Of a stretch of DNA of 64,000 nucleotides, positions 37,401-50,112 are shown piece by piece. The notes under the pieces are model-generated. The model worked only from the letters and a program-made list of their open reading frames with translations. It searched no databases and was not told where the DNA came from. The translations under genes and the position numbers were made by a program. The stretch is taken from the NCBI RefSeq assembly GCF_023343835.1, contig NC_064444.1, positions 8,981,219 to 9,045,218 of the forward strand, given 5' to 3'. Source of the DNA: Lagopus muta. Taxonomy: Eukaryota; Chordata; Aves; Galliformes; Phasianidae. How positions within the stretch are numbered: the stretch's first letter is position 1; every line of letters begins with the position of its first letter.

Positions 37401-40400
37401 ACTGTTGCTATAATATAGGGAAAGGAGTTGGGGCGCATCAAAATGCAGATTTTCTGTTATTCAGTGTATTTCAAAAATCTGATAAAGCGGGCTTTCTCGT
37501 TGTATAATCAATGGATATAAAGATGTTACAATCACAATATAGTCAAGAGAGTTTGGCAAAGTGGACAATGATAACAAAAGAGAACAAATGGAAGGGTTAC
37601 CCTTATGCTGGGCTCACCTGCAAAACACCAGAAGAGATCCTTCCCCTCTGGTAGCCAGCTCTTAAATAGGTCCAGGAGGGGTGCAGCCAGGCTCCCCTCC
37701 TTCCGGCAGCACAGCTGAGTTGCCTTCACCTGTGCTCCTCTGGCTGACTCATGGCTCACCTCAGGCGATCAATCAGAGGTTCAGGCCGTGACTCAGCAGT
37801 TCCCATACACTCATATATTCTGAAAGAAGGGGAAATACAGCAGAATATTTAGTATGGATTAATCAAAAGTAATCTTGTTTTGATAGCTAATTCTTTGCTC
37901 TGTGTGGAAATTTTTTTTTAAAAAAAGATTTTTTTTTCCTTTTTTCCTTGAGGATTCATTTTATTTTCCTCTAAACCATGATCTTTTCTGAAAAAGTAAA
38001 AATCCAATTAATGTTTTAACCACAGTATGAATGTAGAAATCTGCATAATGTGATTGAGAGTTTCAAGAACTGTAGGAAAAGTACTTTGCTAAGCTACAGT
38101 GTCTAGCAGTTCTCAAGGTAGATGCCCCTGCGTGGAGCCTTAACTGTGAGTTAATTTCTAGAAGAAAAGCTGTCTTTTGGCTGAACAGAACCTGTGAGCT
38201 TGGAAAAAAGGTTAACTTGAGTAGTCTTCAGGGCAACAGACATTTCAAAGTTGCATGAATGCACTGCAAACAGGTGCTACTTTGGAGTTGTACAAATGGT
38301 CAAGCTTCTTAAAAGGTATCAATCTTTGAAGAACTTGCACTTGAAAGTAGTTGATACCTGTTTCTTTGAATTCGTTGGCAGAAATCTGTATTGTTTAAAT
38401 AACTCCTAAAACATTTCGAGTAGAAACAATTAGGCAGTAATATTCTCTAGTTCCTGTGAAAACTCATTTTAAGTTTTGATAACTAAGAAACAGTAAATAA
38501 AGGTAGCTACTTAGAGTATTTTAAAATAATGGGCACGTACGTAAGAAATATATTTATTTAGTGGAGGTTGTATTGGTTTGTTTCTTTTTCTCTGTCAGTC
38601 TAACAGCCTGGCTGTACTGGGAGTATCTGAAAAATATATCTGCATTACACAGTTCTCCTGTATTTACTACTTAGTAAACTAGTAAATATATATATATATA
38701 ATATAATCTATATTTTTATAAGCTTCTATTTTATGAACATATGTAAGTATAGGCAGATGTTTTTATATATGTGTACTTTTAATACTCGTACATATGCTTT
38801 ATGTAAGCATGTATGTATATTCTAATTTAAATTGGACCTTCAAAACTGCCTTTGGAATCAAGTAAAGCCGTTTTCTTATTAAAAGAGCTGGCAAATTTTA
38901 TAATCACTTGTCAGTCTAAATCAACAACCTCTTTTTGGATTAATATTTTTTAAAAGAAATCAAGAATCAAATGTGTTTGTGTGTGTATGTGTACGTAGAT
39001 ACACATGTATACCATGTGTGGACATTTTAACATACGTGAACTTGGTTTCATTATCTGAAAAAACAACCAAACAACAGAACTGAATTGTTGATGATTTTAT
39101 ATATTTTTAAAAATTATTATTTTCTTTTTTTTCCCCTCCAAGGATGCAAAGATTGATCCAGAAGAATTTACAGGCCGCCTCCAATCAGAACTCAAATCAT
39201 CTCCTCAGCCATATCTTGTACCTTTCCTTAAGGTAACGTGAATATTGTTTAGATAAACTTATTTCAGTGGAAATGTTAGCGCTTTGAGTTTTAGAGAATG
39301 GCTTTTTTAAGTGGAATTAATTTCACCTGTCTAAAGCAGGCGTCCTCAATATTTTGTGGTGAGGATTTTTCCTGAAATCTGCTCAGCTGAAACTTATGCA
39401 GTACCCACCTCTGTCAGGCCAGCCAGGTGCTGCTTGTTCCCTTCCTGGCTGGGAGCCTTGGCTATGTACTCCAGTTAGCTGCACCCAGCAGGTCAAGAGG
39501 ATGGTAAGAAAACGGGATTTCCTACAGGAGGCAGGTCTCCGGTTTGAGACTTTGGTTTAGGTTTAAGCAAAATTTATGTGTGGTTTAGAGCTGATCTGGA
39601 GCTTACTGCTTGAGTAGCCTTGAACTAGAACAATTTATTAATCAGATTTGTTTATAAAAGTTGTTACTGATTTGTTTGGAAATTATATGTTGTTTATTCT
39701 GTAGTGTTTCTTTGCATTAAGCTTTCTGCGTAGTCCATTTCTGTAAAGTACACCATGTCCACTGGAGGAGTTACAAGGTCTATAGAACACTTCAGATAAT
39801 TAGACTTTCTCCATATTGTTTATTGTAATCTAAGTTTGAGACATCAAGAACTTTCAATTAATGTGCAATTGCAATGATGAAAAACTGGATAATGCTATGG
39901 GAATAACTGATAAGTTGATCCTGCCTGTAATCTGCAACGTTTCATATAGAAATTCTAATGTGATTCCAAACAGATTTATTGATCTTGCAGTAATAAACAT
40001 AGGGGTAAATTTAACTTCTGTTTTTTTTTCCTGCATTACCTAAAATAGCTTCCATGTGCAAGATTAGACACGTACAAACGTAATTATGCTCTAACAGAGC
40101 CACAACGATTGTTCTGAAAACATTTTTCTTCTCATCCAAAAATTCTCAGTTTAGGGAAGATTCCTTCTTTTTTTTTTCTCTGTTCATCTTTTCTTCAGAA
40201 CTCTTTGCCCTTGCTTTTGTTTTTTTCAAGTTATCATTAACCCTTTTCTTTTTCCTGCTCTTACTCTGCAGCCGCTTCTAGCTTGAACACCAGTTTTAAC
40301 TCTTTCTTCTCTTTGAAGTCCTTTCTTGGCAACAGACATTAAATTTTAAATATTAGAAATGTAGAAAGGGCTATAGCTCGAGTTAAACGTTTGTGTTCCT

Positions 40401-43400
40401 CAGCTGCCTGGGGGATAGCACTTCAAAAGAACACTACTGCCACTTAAAAAGTAAAAAGTTTATTTGTGAAGGTAGGGTATAGCCTTTTGGAGCTGTGTTT
40501 TTTGGTTGAACTGGTCTGAACATGAAGCACACAATAGTACGCTTTTCTAATGCAGTCAGAATACATTAGATCAGTAGTAATACAGTAAACAACTATTGCT
40601 GTAGGGCATCAACAGTTAAATCATCTTGTTCTAGGTACTGGAGGCATGTCAGGAGAAGTAAATAGGTGCAGCTTACTTCTAGCATTAAGTAGGTTGCTGC
40701 TACTGTTGCGTCTTTTCTCTTCCCATTTTTTTGCCCTTCCAGAGAGCTAAGCTACAAGTTCTAGATGGTCTTGACTTGGGAAGGAGGATTATATTTTACC
40801 ATAATGGTGGAATTGGGGCATGTCAGAATCTGCAGTTACTAAATATAAATTGAAAGCTTACTGAAATTATAAACTGATCTTTCCCTCTTATGTGTTCGTG
40901 TTTTTCATGAAAAAGTAGATTGTACAATTGGGGAAAAAGGATGTAATCTTTTAGTTAGGTTTACAGCAAATTTCAGAAGACTTTATTTTAGGCAACCTGG
41001 TAAATTTGGTATTTCATAAACTTTCTTTCTGTTTTTAGAAAAGTCTACCTGCATTGAGACAATCTTTACTGAATAGTCAACATTCAGTTTTGCAAGGACA
41101 GCCGTCTCAGCAGTCGCTTCAACAAACCAAGCTATCACAAGTTATACCTCAATCTGCCTCTGGAAGTATTTCCTCCATTGTCACAACGCAGACAATAGGA
41201 ATAAGGCAACCAAACAACATTTGCACAGTCTCTGTATCAAATACAGTGCAGCCTCCTCAGGTTAAGGTGGTACAGTCAAATCAGAGTTCTCAACTGGTAG
41301 GTACTGTAACATACAGACTAAATAGCAGTTTTTAATGTTGTTATTTCAATTTGTTTGGGAAATACTTTTTATATAATAATCTATGACATGCTGTTAGTTC
41401 ATTTTATGATTGTTTACGTACGTGCTGAGCCATTAATTTAAATTACATTATTAACATGTCTTAAATTTAAGAGAAGCCTATGTTCTTGGCCTTTTTTCCT
41501 GAAATATGGATGTTATATGATCACAGTGGAATTTGAATTAATTACCAGTTTAGAACAGAAGACTTATAGGCTAGAGTATAATTTTTAGGTATGTTTCTTT
41601 GCTTCCTTTAGTACGTTAAAATTCGCTAGCTCATTTTTAACTATTCTATATGTAGTTATAAAATTTTATATCAACATGTTTTCTGTATTTTCTTTTACTG
41701 AAACTTGCTGCGCAGACTGGAGTGTTACATGATAAGATTCATTAATTGCAGAAGCATTACCAATAGGGCAACAGCAAATTCAGTTATAGAGTGGATGATG
41801 AGTTTGTCTTATTGCTGCATAAGATCTTGTGAGGATGTGCACACTTGTAATTAAAACACAGTTCGAGTTTTTAACAAGGCTCTGAGTTCTTACAGGCATT
41901 ATCATCCTTCTAAACAAAGATGTGAGAATTTTGGTCTGTAGTTTCTATGTATGGGTGAGCAAAGTACTTGATTTAGGTTTCAAAATTAAATGAACAAGTT
42001 TCAGAAAGTGTGTCAAGCTGGAACAGTGAATATTATCTAGACTCAGAAATGCAGGTATGATGATGTAACACCTTCTATCCTTGAATTTATGGGCTCTGTA
42101 AAGGAAATAGGTTTTAGGAGGTGTGGAGGGAGAATATTCATTATTTTTAATCTAAAAGTGGCAGTGCACAGTTTGAAAATGTGGTCTTTTGAACCTTGCA
42201 CCTTCTGACAATTAAATTACTAAATTTAAAGTGAAATTAATACAATTTTACCAGTCTTTTGTGAGCATAGTTTTAAGGTGTAAGAACATCTGATTTGGTT
42301 TTTAAACACCCTGCTTCAGCTTTTGTAATACACAGAAGATGTGGATGTTTTGCACCTTAACTTGACTGCTTTCCATCCAGCCATGCAAGTTTTTTTTCTG
42401 AGATGTTCTCTCTCCACCTCTTCTGGACTGTTTTATTATTTAGAAAAGTGTTCCTTAGACTTTTTTAGCTCCTACTTGCCTACATCTTGTAAGAATGAAT
42501 TGACAACAGCATTCATTCTTCAAGGTAGGGGAAAAGGAATTGGTTTTGATTACAGGCAGTAGGTGTACAAATTATTCTCTGACCTGCAGAAAGCAAATTT
42601 CTGGCAGCAGCTAGCAGGTTCCTTACAGGTATAAATGCTTGTGGCTGGTACATTTAGTCTGCTCTCGTGTCACAATACTAAGGCAAAGCCACTGCCAGCT
42701 AGCACTACCTTTTCCAGTGTTTTGCAACTCGCTCTGAACGCTCCTGTGACTGCTAGGCAGGCTACATTCACCTGTGAGAAACACTGATGTCAAACAAAGA
42801 GAAGTTCATGGAGATTTTCTCTTATGATTGTAGCTCTTCTGGAATATTTTCTGAATGGAATAAATGCAAATTCTTGTAAGACTGGTCTTAACATTCACAT
42901 ATGTTCTCTCTCCAATGTGCCTGTGTGTACACAAAGCAAGCAATTGTGACATTAATGGGAGCAGAGACTAACAGTGTGAAGAGCTGCTTTGTCATTCAAT
43001 GTACATATGCAACATGAGGGAATTGACAACTGCATTGAGGAAATGGGTCTAATGGGCAAAGGAAATTTTCAGTCTGTGAGGTGCTGATAATTCTAGGAAT
43101 AAATTTTAATCTTACTAGGTACGTGAGATGGCATTTCTATTTTCATAAGGTGGCAAACTGGAGCAAAATTATGCTTAATACTTGTAGAAAATATTTCATG
43201 GAGAATGAATGCGTAAGAAATGAAAATTTGCCGGCTTTACTGTAGAACTTGGTTTCTGTATTTGTTTTCAATTTATCAGTAACAAAACCGATTAATAGAA
43301 CCAAACATTACATTAACCAAACACTTTTTAATGTCCCTCAGATTAGTTCTGTACAGACAAAAGCAGCATCAGATAATAGGAGATACTGAATAAAAAAATC

Positions 43401-46400
43401 CTATATTCCACAACAGCCATCAGCTCATGTGCCAAGCAGACAACCCAACATCATCTCATATCACGCTAGTAATTGTTTGTAAGTATTGACTTTTTTTGTA
43501 GTGATAATGATAACACTCTTCACACTTCTTAGTGCTCCCCAAAATCAGAGCACAGCAAAGAGCTCCTGGCAATCTTGCCTGGGAGTTTTCCGGAAGAGGA
43601 AGATTACAGCTGGCTTGCCAGAGGGCAGCCAGCACTGATGAAGGAAACTGGCTGAGCTCCAGATTCTCCAAGCCTGAAGCTCACTGGAGAGAGTTCCAGC
43701 TGGCTATGCAAACTGTCCAGCTGCAGAAGGGCAAGCCTGTTTTGGAATATAGATCCTCTCAAACCAGCCAGTTACAGTATCCGCTGTCATCTTAAAAAAT
43801 GGATAATCTGTTAGCTGTTCATTTCTTTTGACTTTTCTGTTTTACAAAGGGGTCAGTGTTAGGAGATAGTGCACGACACTTTTGGAAAGACGCAATATTT
43901 ATCTTTACTGTTGCATATATTGAGTCTTTCAGAGCACCTCATATTACAGTTTTGAATTACATTAGTCAGATTGGACTTGTTTAAAAGCATTATCTTAGGT
44001 AAATGCTGTTCTTTAAAGTCAGTGAAAAACTGTCCTTCTGCACTTAGTAGTGATCAAGATAGTCCATCTCTTAGTGTTTTTGGAAAGCTCATTTGGAAGT
44101 TAATCTGATTTGTTTTTGTAAGATTCTGCTGTTTTAAAACAAAAAACATTAAATTGATGGGAAAGCAGAATTTTATTATTTCCAGAAAAACAATATGAAT
44201 TGTCTAAGAAGGTGTTCCAGCAGGATTGAGGCATTTGAAGGTAAAGCTGCATTGTCTTCACATGTTGTTATTCATCGCTAATGAAACATCCCTGCTGATA
44301 ATTTAGATAGAAGTTAGCGTAAGACAAAGAGCGTGTCCGTACAACTCAGCAGTGTGGCTAAGATGTGCGAGCTGGTACTGTCCTGATTTGTTATACATAT
44401 AGTGAGCCTAGTACTGTGCAAGATGCTGAGATGTTAAATCACAGTCATCTTCACTTCCTGTTGTAGGTAAGTTCTGTCCATAGGGCTACTTCACGCAGCT
44501 TGTGGCTCTTCTAATGTGGTGATACTTCTCTCTGATGTACTGTGGTTTCTCACCACTAGAGACTTCTCTGTATACTGCTCAGTTTGCAATGTAGGTTGCA
44601 CCAAAGGAGACTTAATCATTAAAATCTGTAGTGCTGACACAGATGAATGAGGGGATTATATTTTTCTATTTTTAAGGTGTGCATCCTTTTCTAAAACTAT
44701 GACAAATCAGAGTTCTGTAAGAGATAGATAGTTCTATTAGAAATAGTAGCTACTGCTAGCTGGGGAAATGTGGATAAGTCTTGGGCTAATATTTTATTGA
44801 TGAGGCACTAACGAGATAAGCTAGCAATCAATTTTTGTAATTGTTCTAAGTGCAATGTTCTAAGTTTGTCTAAATTGTATCCTTAGTAGGCAAAAGCTCT
44901 TTATGTGCTGATATATGGAGACGTTGCCTATCTTATTCTAGGTGTTTTTCTGATTTCTGTGAATGATAGAGATTATTTTTAAGTGTTGAAGCTGTAAGTA
45001 GATTGAATAATGGAGATTGATTTGCACCTTACATGTTGTGCTGCTACTATGTTATAAGAAGTATTCTGGAGGTTGAAGCCACTTACTAAACTTATATGAT
45101 AAAAAAACTGAAAGAAATTTGAAGTGTTTCTTCTTAATTAAAACAAATTTAATTACATAATCTAATTATGTAAAGTAACAGAGACTACGCAGGTCTAGTT
45201 GGACTCTTCTAGAAGATGAGAGAGCAACTGAGTATACAAATAAAATACAGTGGCAGAATAAGCATCCTGGTATGTGGGGATGCTGTACTTCGTTTTAAAT
45301 CTCTGCTGAAGCCTTCCTATCATCAGTTCTGGTTCTAAACGAGTGTAATTCGTACACTTCTCGGTGCTCACAAGAAATGATTTTGTACTGGTCTTGTATA
45401 CAAGGCATCTTAGAAATGAAAGAATAGAAGATGTCTATTCGGGTAGAAGTAGTTTATATTAATGAACTAATAAGTACCTAGCTGCAAGTTTTGAGTTTGG
45501 TGTACAAGAAAATTTATATAAAAATGTGTGATCTTTCAGTAGGAACAAAACCAATAGCTGGAAAGTTGTGTGCCTGCTTGAAATACAGCTTAGTGACTTT
45601 TTAGTAGGTTGCTCTTAAAGTAGTGGCTGCTATTTATTTCCACAGAAACTGTAACAGGTACTAAGAGCACAGTAACAATGTTATAGCAAATTCTCATCTA
45701 CACTATTTGTTTGATGTTGTCACCATCATCAGCTGTGTGTTTTTCACCAGCAGTGATCAAGAGCCTGCATGCTGTGCTTTTAGAGATCTGCACCAGTGGA
45801 GGTGACTCACTGTCACTGTTGCCACTACTGAAATGCACCACCCACCACCTCACTGTGCTCACTCCTCTGTTTGGGCCCCATAAATGTTCAGCAAATGTCA
45901 ATGAGTGTTGGTGGATGACATTTTTTCTTCATGGAGGAATTCAATATTGGCAGAAAGGCTCAACAATTACTGCCACACCAACATCTACCTCTGCCATCGT
46001 GGGCCAACATTACTTTCAGAATAGCCCTCCTACACTGGGGGGCAGGTGGGACAAGTGTTCCAATGTCATTTGTTTTTATTTACTTCGTTGCTTATTTGAA
46101 AATTCAATAGAGCAGCATTGTCATCTTAACATTAAAAATTATGTGCTCTTTCAAAAAGTGAATTTTTCTTTTTTTTGTTTGGGAGGAAAACAGTAATCGT
46201 GTATGTAAATTTTGAGGCATTGTTGAGAAATTCTTTTACTGTTACAGCATGTTCAGTAATGGTAAGTATGAATTCTAGGCCCATGAAAGCATGAACATTC
46301 TAAGTTAATGCTGCCAGATTACATGATAGCTGAGGTTTGATATGACATTTATCTTCAGGAGCGAGGAGACTGATAAATCACAAGTGGCATAGCCACAAGT

Positions 46401-49400
46401 GAGTTAGCAAGTGTTTACTCATGAGTGAAGATGTATGTCATATCAGTCCATAGCCATTCTGCATTTTGAACAAGTAGCTTACTTGGTTCTTCCTTCCACA
46501 GTGCTTTTTTTTTTTAAAAAAAAAAATTTAATCAATATTAATTTTAATTGAGAGAAAAAATGCTCAGTCTAAAACTTATTTTTGAAATTTACTTTTGTTC
46601 AATTCTTTGCAGAGGCTTCTGTTTCCTTTGTTGTTAGTTTTTATTGCTATATTGTATGCTTATGCTTTTGGATCAGATGCTTCTGTTGCAAAGTGTTGTT
46701 TTGTGTGAATCAGATGAGATTAATTTTGCACTTCCAGTCCAGATACAGGCTGCAGGTCATTGTGACCCTATGCATCTGCAGAGAAGCACCTGCATTGTTG
46801 AAATCTGCAGAATTCCTTTCCTTGAAACCTTTAATTGTGAGCTGTAATCCGTTGTCTCAAAGGAATTTTCTTTTTAATGGTTTGCATGTACTAGCATTCA
46901 TTTTTATTTGGAATGTCTCATGTAGATAGAAGGGAAACAGAAGTTGCCATCTTTCTACTCCATTTTATGTGCTTTGGCTCATTTCTTTCTTGGCCTGTAT
47001 TCTAACCAAAAGAGTCTTCTGAACATCTTCCCATTAGGTAGCTGGAGACAGCAGTAAGAGCTCCCCTTCTGCTAAACATGAAGTACCATCTCTGATAACC
47101 TCAGTTTACTAAGAACACCCACTTCTCTATTTTCTGAATCAGTCTAGTTTAAGATGTTGGTGCTTGTGAACTGATTCAGCACATGAATGTTAGATGTGGT
47201 ATGTTCATACTTTTAGGCTATGAGAAACGTAAAATTGGTGAAGTAAATCATCTCCTAGATTATCATGCCAGCACCCTGTTCATTGCTTACATTTTCCAGG
47301 CCAAATTCTGGACGAAACAATAATGTTTATGCTGTGGGGAAAATAGGCAAGAGGATTAGAACAATTTAAATTAGTGTAATTGATGAAGACTTGCTTAGAT
47401 TGTTTGTAAATTTTCACGCAGTGTAATCTACCTCTGATTCATCAGTTTTTACCATGTTCTTTGTTTATATTTGTCTGGAAAGAAAGCTGCACATTCTGTT
47501 TCAAAAACAAATTGGTAATGTTTGTTCCTTAACTGCTGCCAGATTTGAAGATCACATCTGCGTTGAAATATATAATAAAACCATATAGAAGCTGAAATCT
47601 AAGCTCTGAGTTCAAGTGCAGCTCTTCCTTTTAGAGAATGTGTTGCTGCTGACCAGGTTCAATATAGAGCTGAAGATGTGGAGTTTGATCTGCACCCCGT
47701 GGAAAAGTTTATTTCTCAGTCCTTTTCTATTCTTTCAGCACTTTTATGTATGCTGAGATTCTAGAATAATACTTGTTAATACATTCAAAATATATTCATT
47801 AGTTTTTTTTAATAGTAAAGATGTCATTATTGACATAATCTTAAATGTTAAATACTAGCCTGTCTTTAATAGTGTTAATTGACCCACTTTGTAGAGTATT
47901 TGCGTGAAAATATTAATCAAATGAAACAGAATTTGATCTTGAATTCTAGAGGTTGCTTGCTTCACAGAAAGAGAATTTAGTAACAGATGATCGTAATACT
48001 GGATGATACTTCTATCCACAGGTCACACACATTTCCTTTTTGGCCTGACTTTTGGCCAATTAAGGTATGGCTGCTTTCCTTCACTATTCTCTGAAGACTC
48101 ATCTAATAAAAGAAATCACTGTAGAAGTGGTGACACTCTCCTTTTCTATAAAATACCAGTTTTTTGCTTCTGGTCTGTTATGTCTCCTTACGAAAATATA
48201 CTTGTATGTGGAAATTTTTGTGCCTGAAAATGGAGTTTAATTAAACTTTCTCCCTCTTTTTCAATTACTGCCTATATTTTTCTCTAGTTTGAAACTTGGT
48301 AGCTCCTTTATTCTGTGTGCTGTTATTTACTCACTGCCTGTCTTGACCTAGTAGGTTTATGTCTACTTGCTCCATTTCTGTGCTTACTCCAAATGCTTGC
48401 TTTTCCTTCAGTGTTTACAGTTGAAACTGTTTTTTCCCCTTTCTCTTTCTGCAAGCTAGAAACTTTTAATACTTCTACATCTGCAGGTTTATTATGATCT
48501 CACAGCTTTTAATATTTTAGGGTGTACAGAATGCAATTTCCTTAATTGAAAATGCCCCTATTTGTTTTTTCTCTAGATTGTATTAAAATTCTTGTTCCTG
48601 CACTACTCTCCTCTCCTGTTTGTATTTTTCACCTTTTGATTTGGCAGCCCTGGTTCCTGTTGATGGAACACTTGTCTGTCTGTTCCCCAGCTCATTTTAT
48701 TCTCTACTTTTACATCTCATTTGAAAATGTGTGTATATATATGCATATCTGTGTATATATGTGTATATACTTTCCCTTTTCTCCGTAGCATACTTTGAAG
48801 TCAGAGATTTAGTCTTTCATTGTTCACCTAAATACTATATTTGCATATACTTTGTAAGAGTAACATCTAGAGATGCTCAATAAAGATGCATTTTTTCCTG
48901 TTCACTTCATGTAGTGGTGCATGACATTGCATATTGTCTTCTTGGAGGTAATAATGGTGGAAGACAGTGACTTGTAATTCAGAAATTGGATGTATTATGC
49001 TGTGGAACTAACATGGTAGTGGCTGTGAAGAGCACATGACTTCCAAGGTTTTTGTGGTTGTAATTTATTTGCAGCTATCTGCCTGTGTTTTGTTTTCAAA
49101 GTTTATTTATGGATTTATTTTCCCTCTCTGCAGCATCCATGTGTGTCATTGAATCTTCTGTTCATTATGTCTATGTATACCTTGTCCCTGATTTCTTTTA
49201 GCTATCCTTAGAAATGACCCTTGCAGTGGTTTATTTGTTTTTTTTTTTTTTTTTAATTATTATTTTATTTTTTGTTTCAATTCATATGTGAGCCGAATTC
49301 TAAGTTCCTGACCCAGTTTCTGTTTTGGGTCAGGACCTCAGAATTTCAGTAAACAAAACCACGAGAACATCCAGTTAAAATTGAAAAGATAAATAATAAT

Positions 49401-50081
49401 CCCAAAACATTACTTTCCCTTCTTGTGTACATCTGACTTTGGAACGTAATATTTTGGATTTTACTTTTAGTATGTATTTTCTTTAAAAAGCATGGGTTTA
49501 TAGTGAGAGACCTAACTGCTGTAGATGTATACCAATAAAATTATTGCAGTTTTTTTCTGCAAATACATTTCTTGCTAGTAAAGTTTGTGAAGACAAAAGT
49601 CTGAACTTTGATGTTTACCTCACGTTTTTATGAAGGTTGTGACATTTGTGTCAAATATTATTTTCTTTTTTAACATAACAGCAAAATATGTATATATACA
49701 CACACACACAACCACATGCGTTACATGACTATGACTTTTGTCACTAGCTGGTTGTGCTTGTAGAGATCCATATGCTTATATTAGTAACTGCAGGTGTTAG
49801 TATGTTTACGTTGTGTGTGTTTGTGTATAAAGAGTATAATATAAGTATACTTTTTTTTAATAATAGCAGATTATCCAGTCAACATCTGCTCAAACTGTGA
49901 AACGAAACCCTGCTTGCCAGACTACCCAGATTAGGATGCCAGTGGTAATAACTCAGACCATTAGACCACAAGGTATGGGTTTAAATGTTTTAGTGAGATT
50001 GTTACCTGTGTATGAATTTTATTGTAATTACGAACTAGTAGCATGGGAAAAACTTACAGTGCTGACGTTAGCAGGCTTGAC

Positions 50082-50112
<31 letters not shown>

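Larger units (their letters stand above)
41297..49866 (+). other. Intron 7 of the TAF4-like gene
   Basis: 8.6 kb, AT-rich. It contains the second mariner relic (45600-46035) and TG/TA microsatellites (48729-48770, 49689-49713). The segment 43530-43790 is GC-richer, with several CAGCTGG motifs, and may be an unidentified repeat. Confidence 0.8.

Noticed and set aside
39338..39480. Segment beginning AGGCGTCCTCAA, similar to the ends of some hAT elements
   Set aside because: The resemblance covers only about a dozen bases and no matching second end was found.
45711..46196. 161-codon plus-strand open frame in intron 7
   Set aside because: It is the antisense reading of the mariner relic, not a gene.
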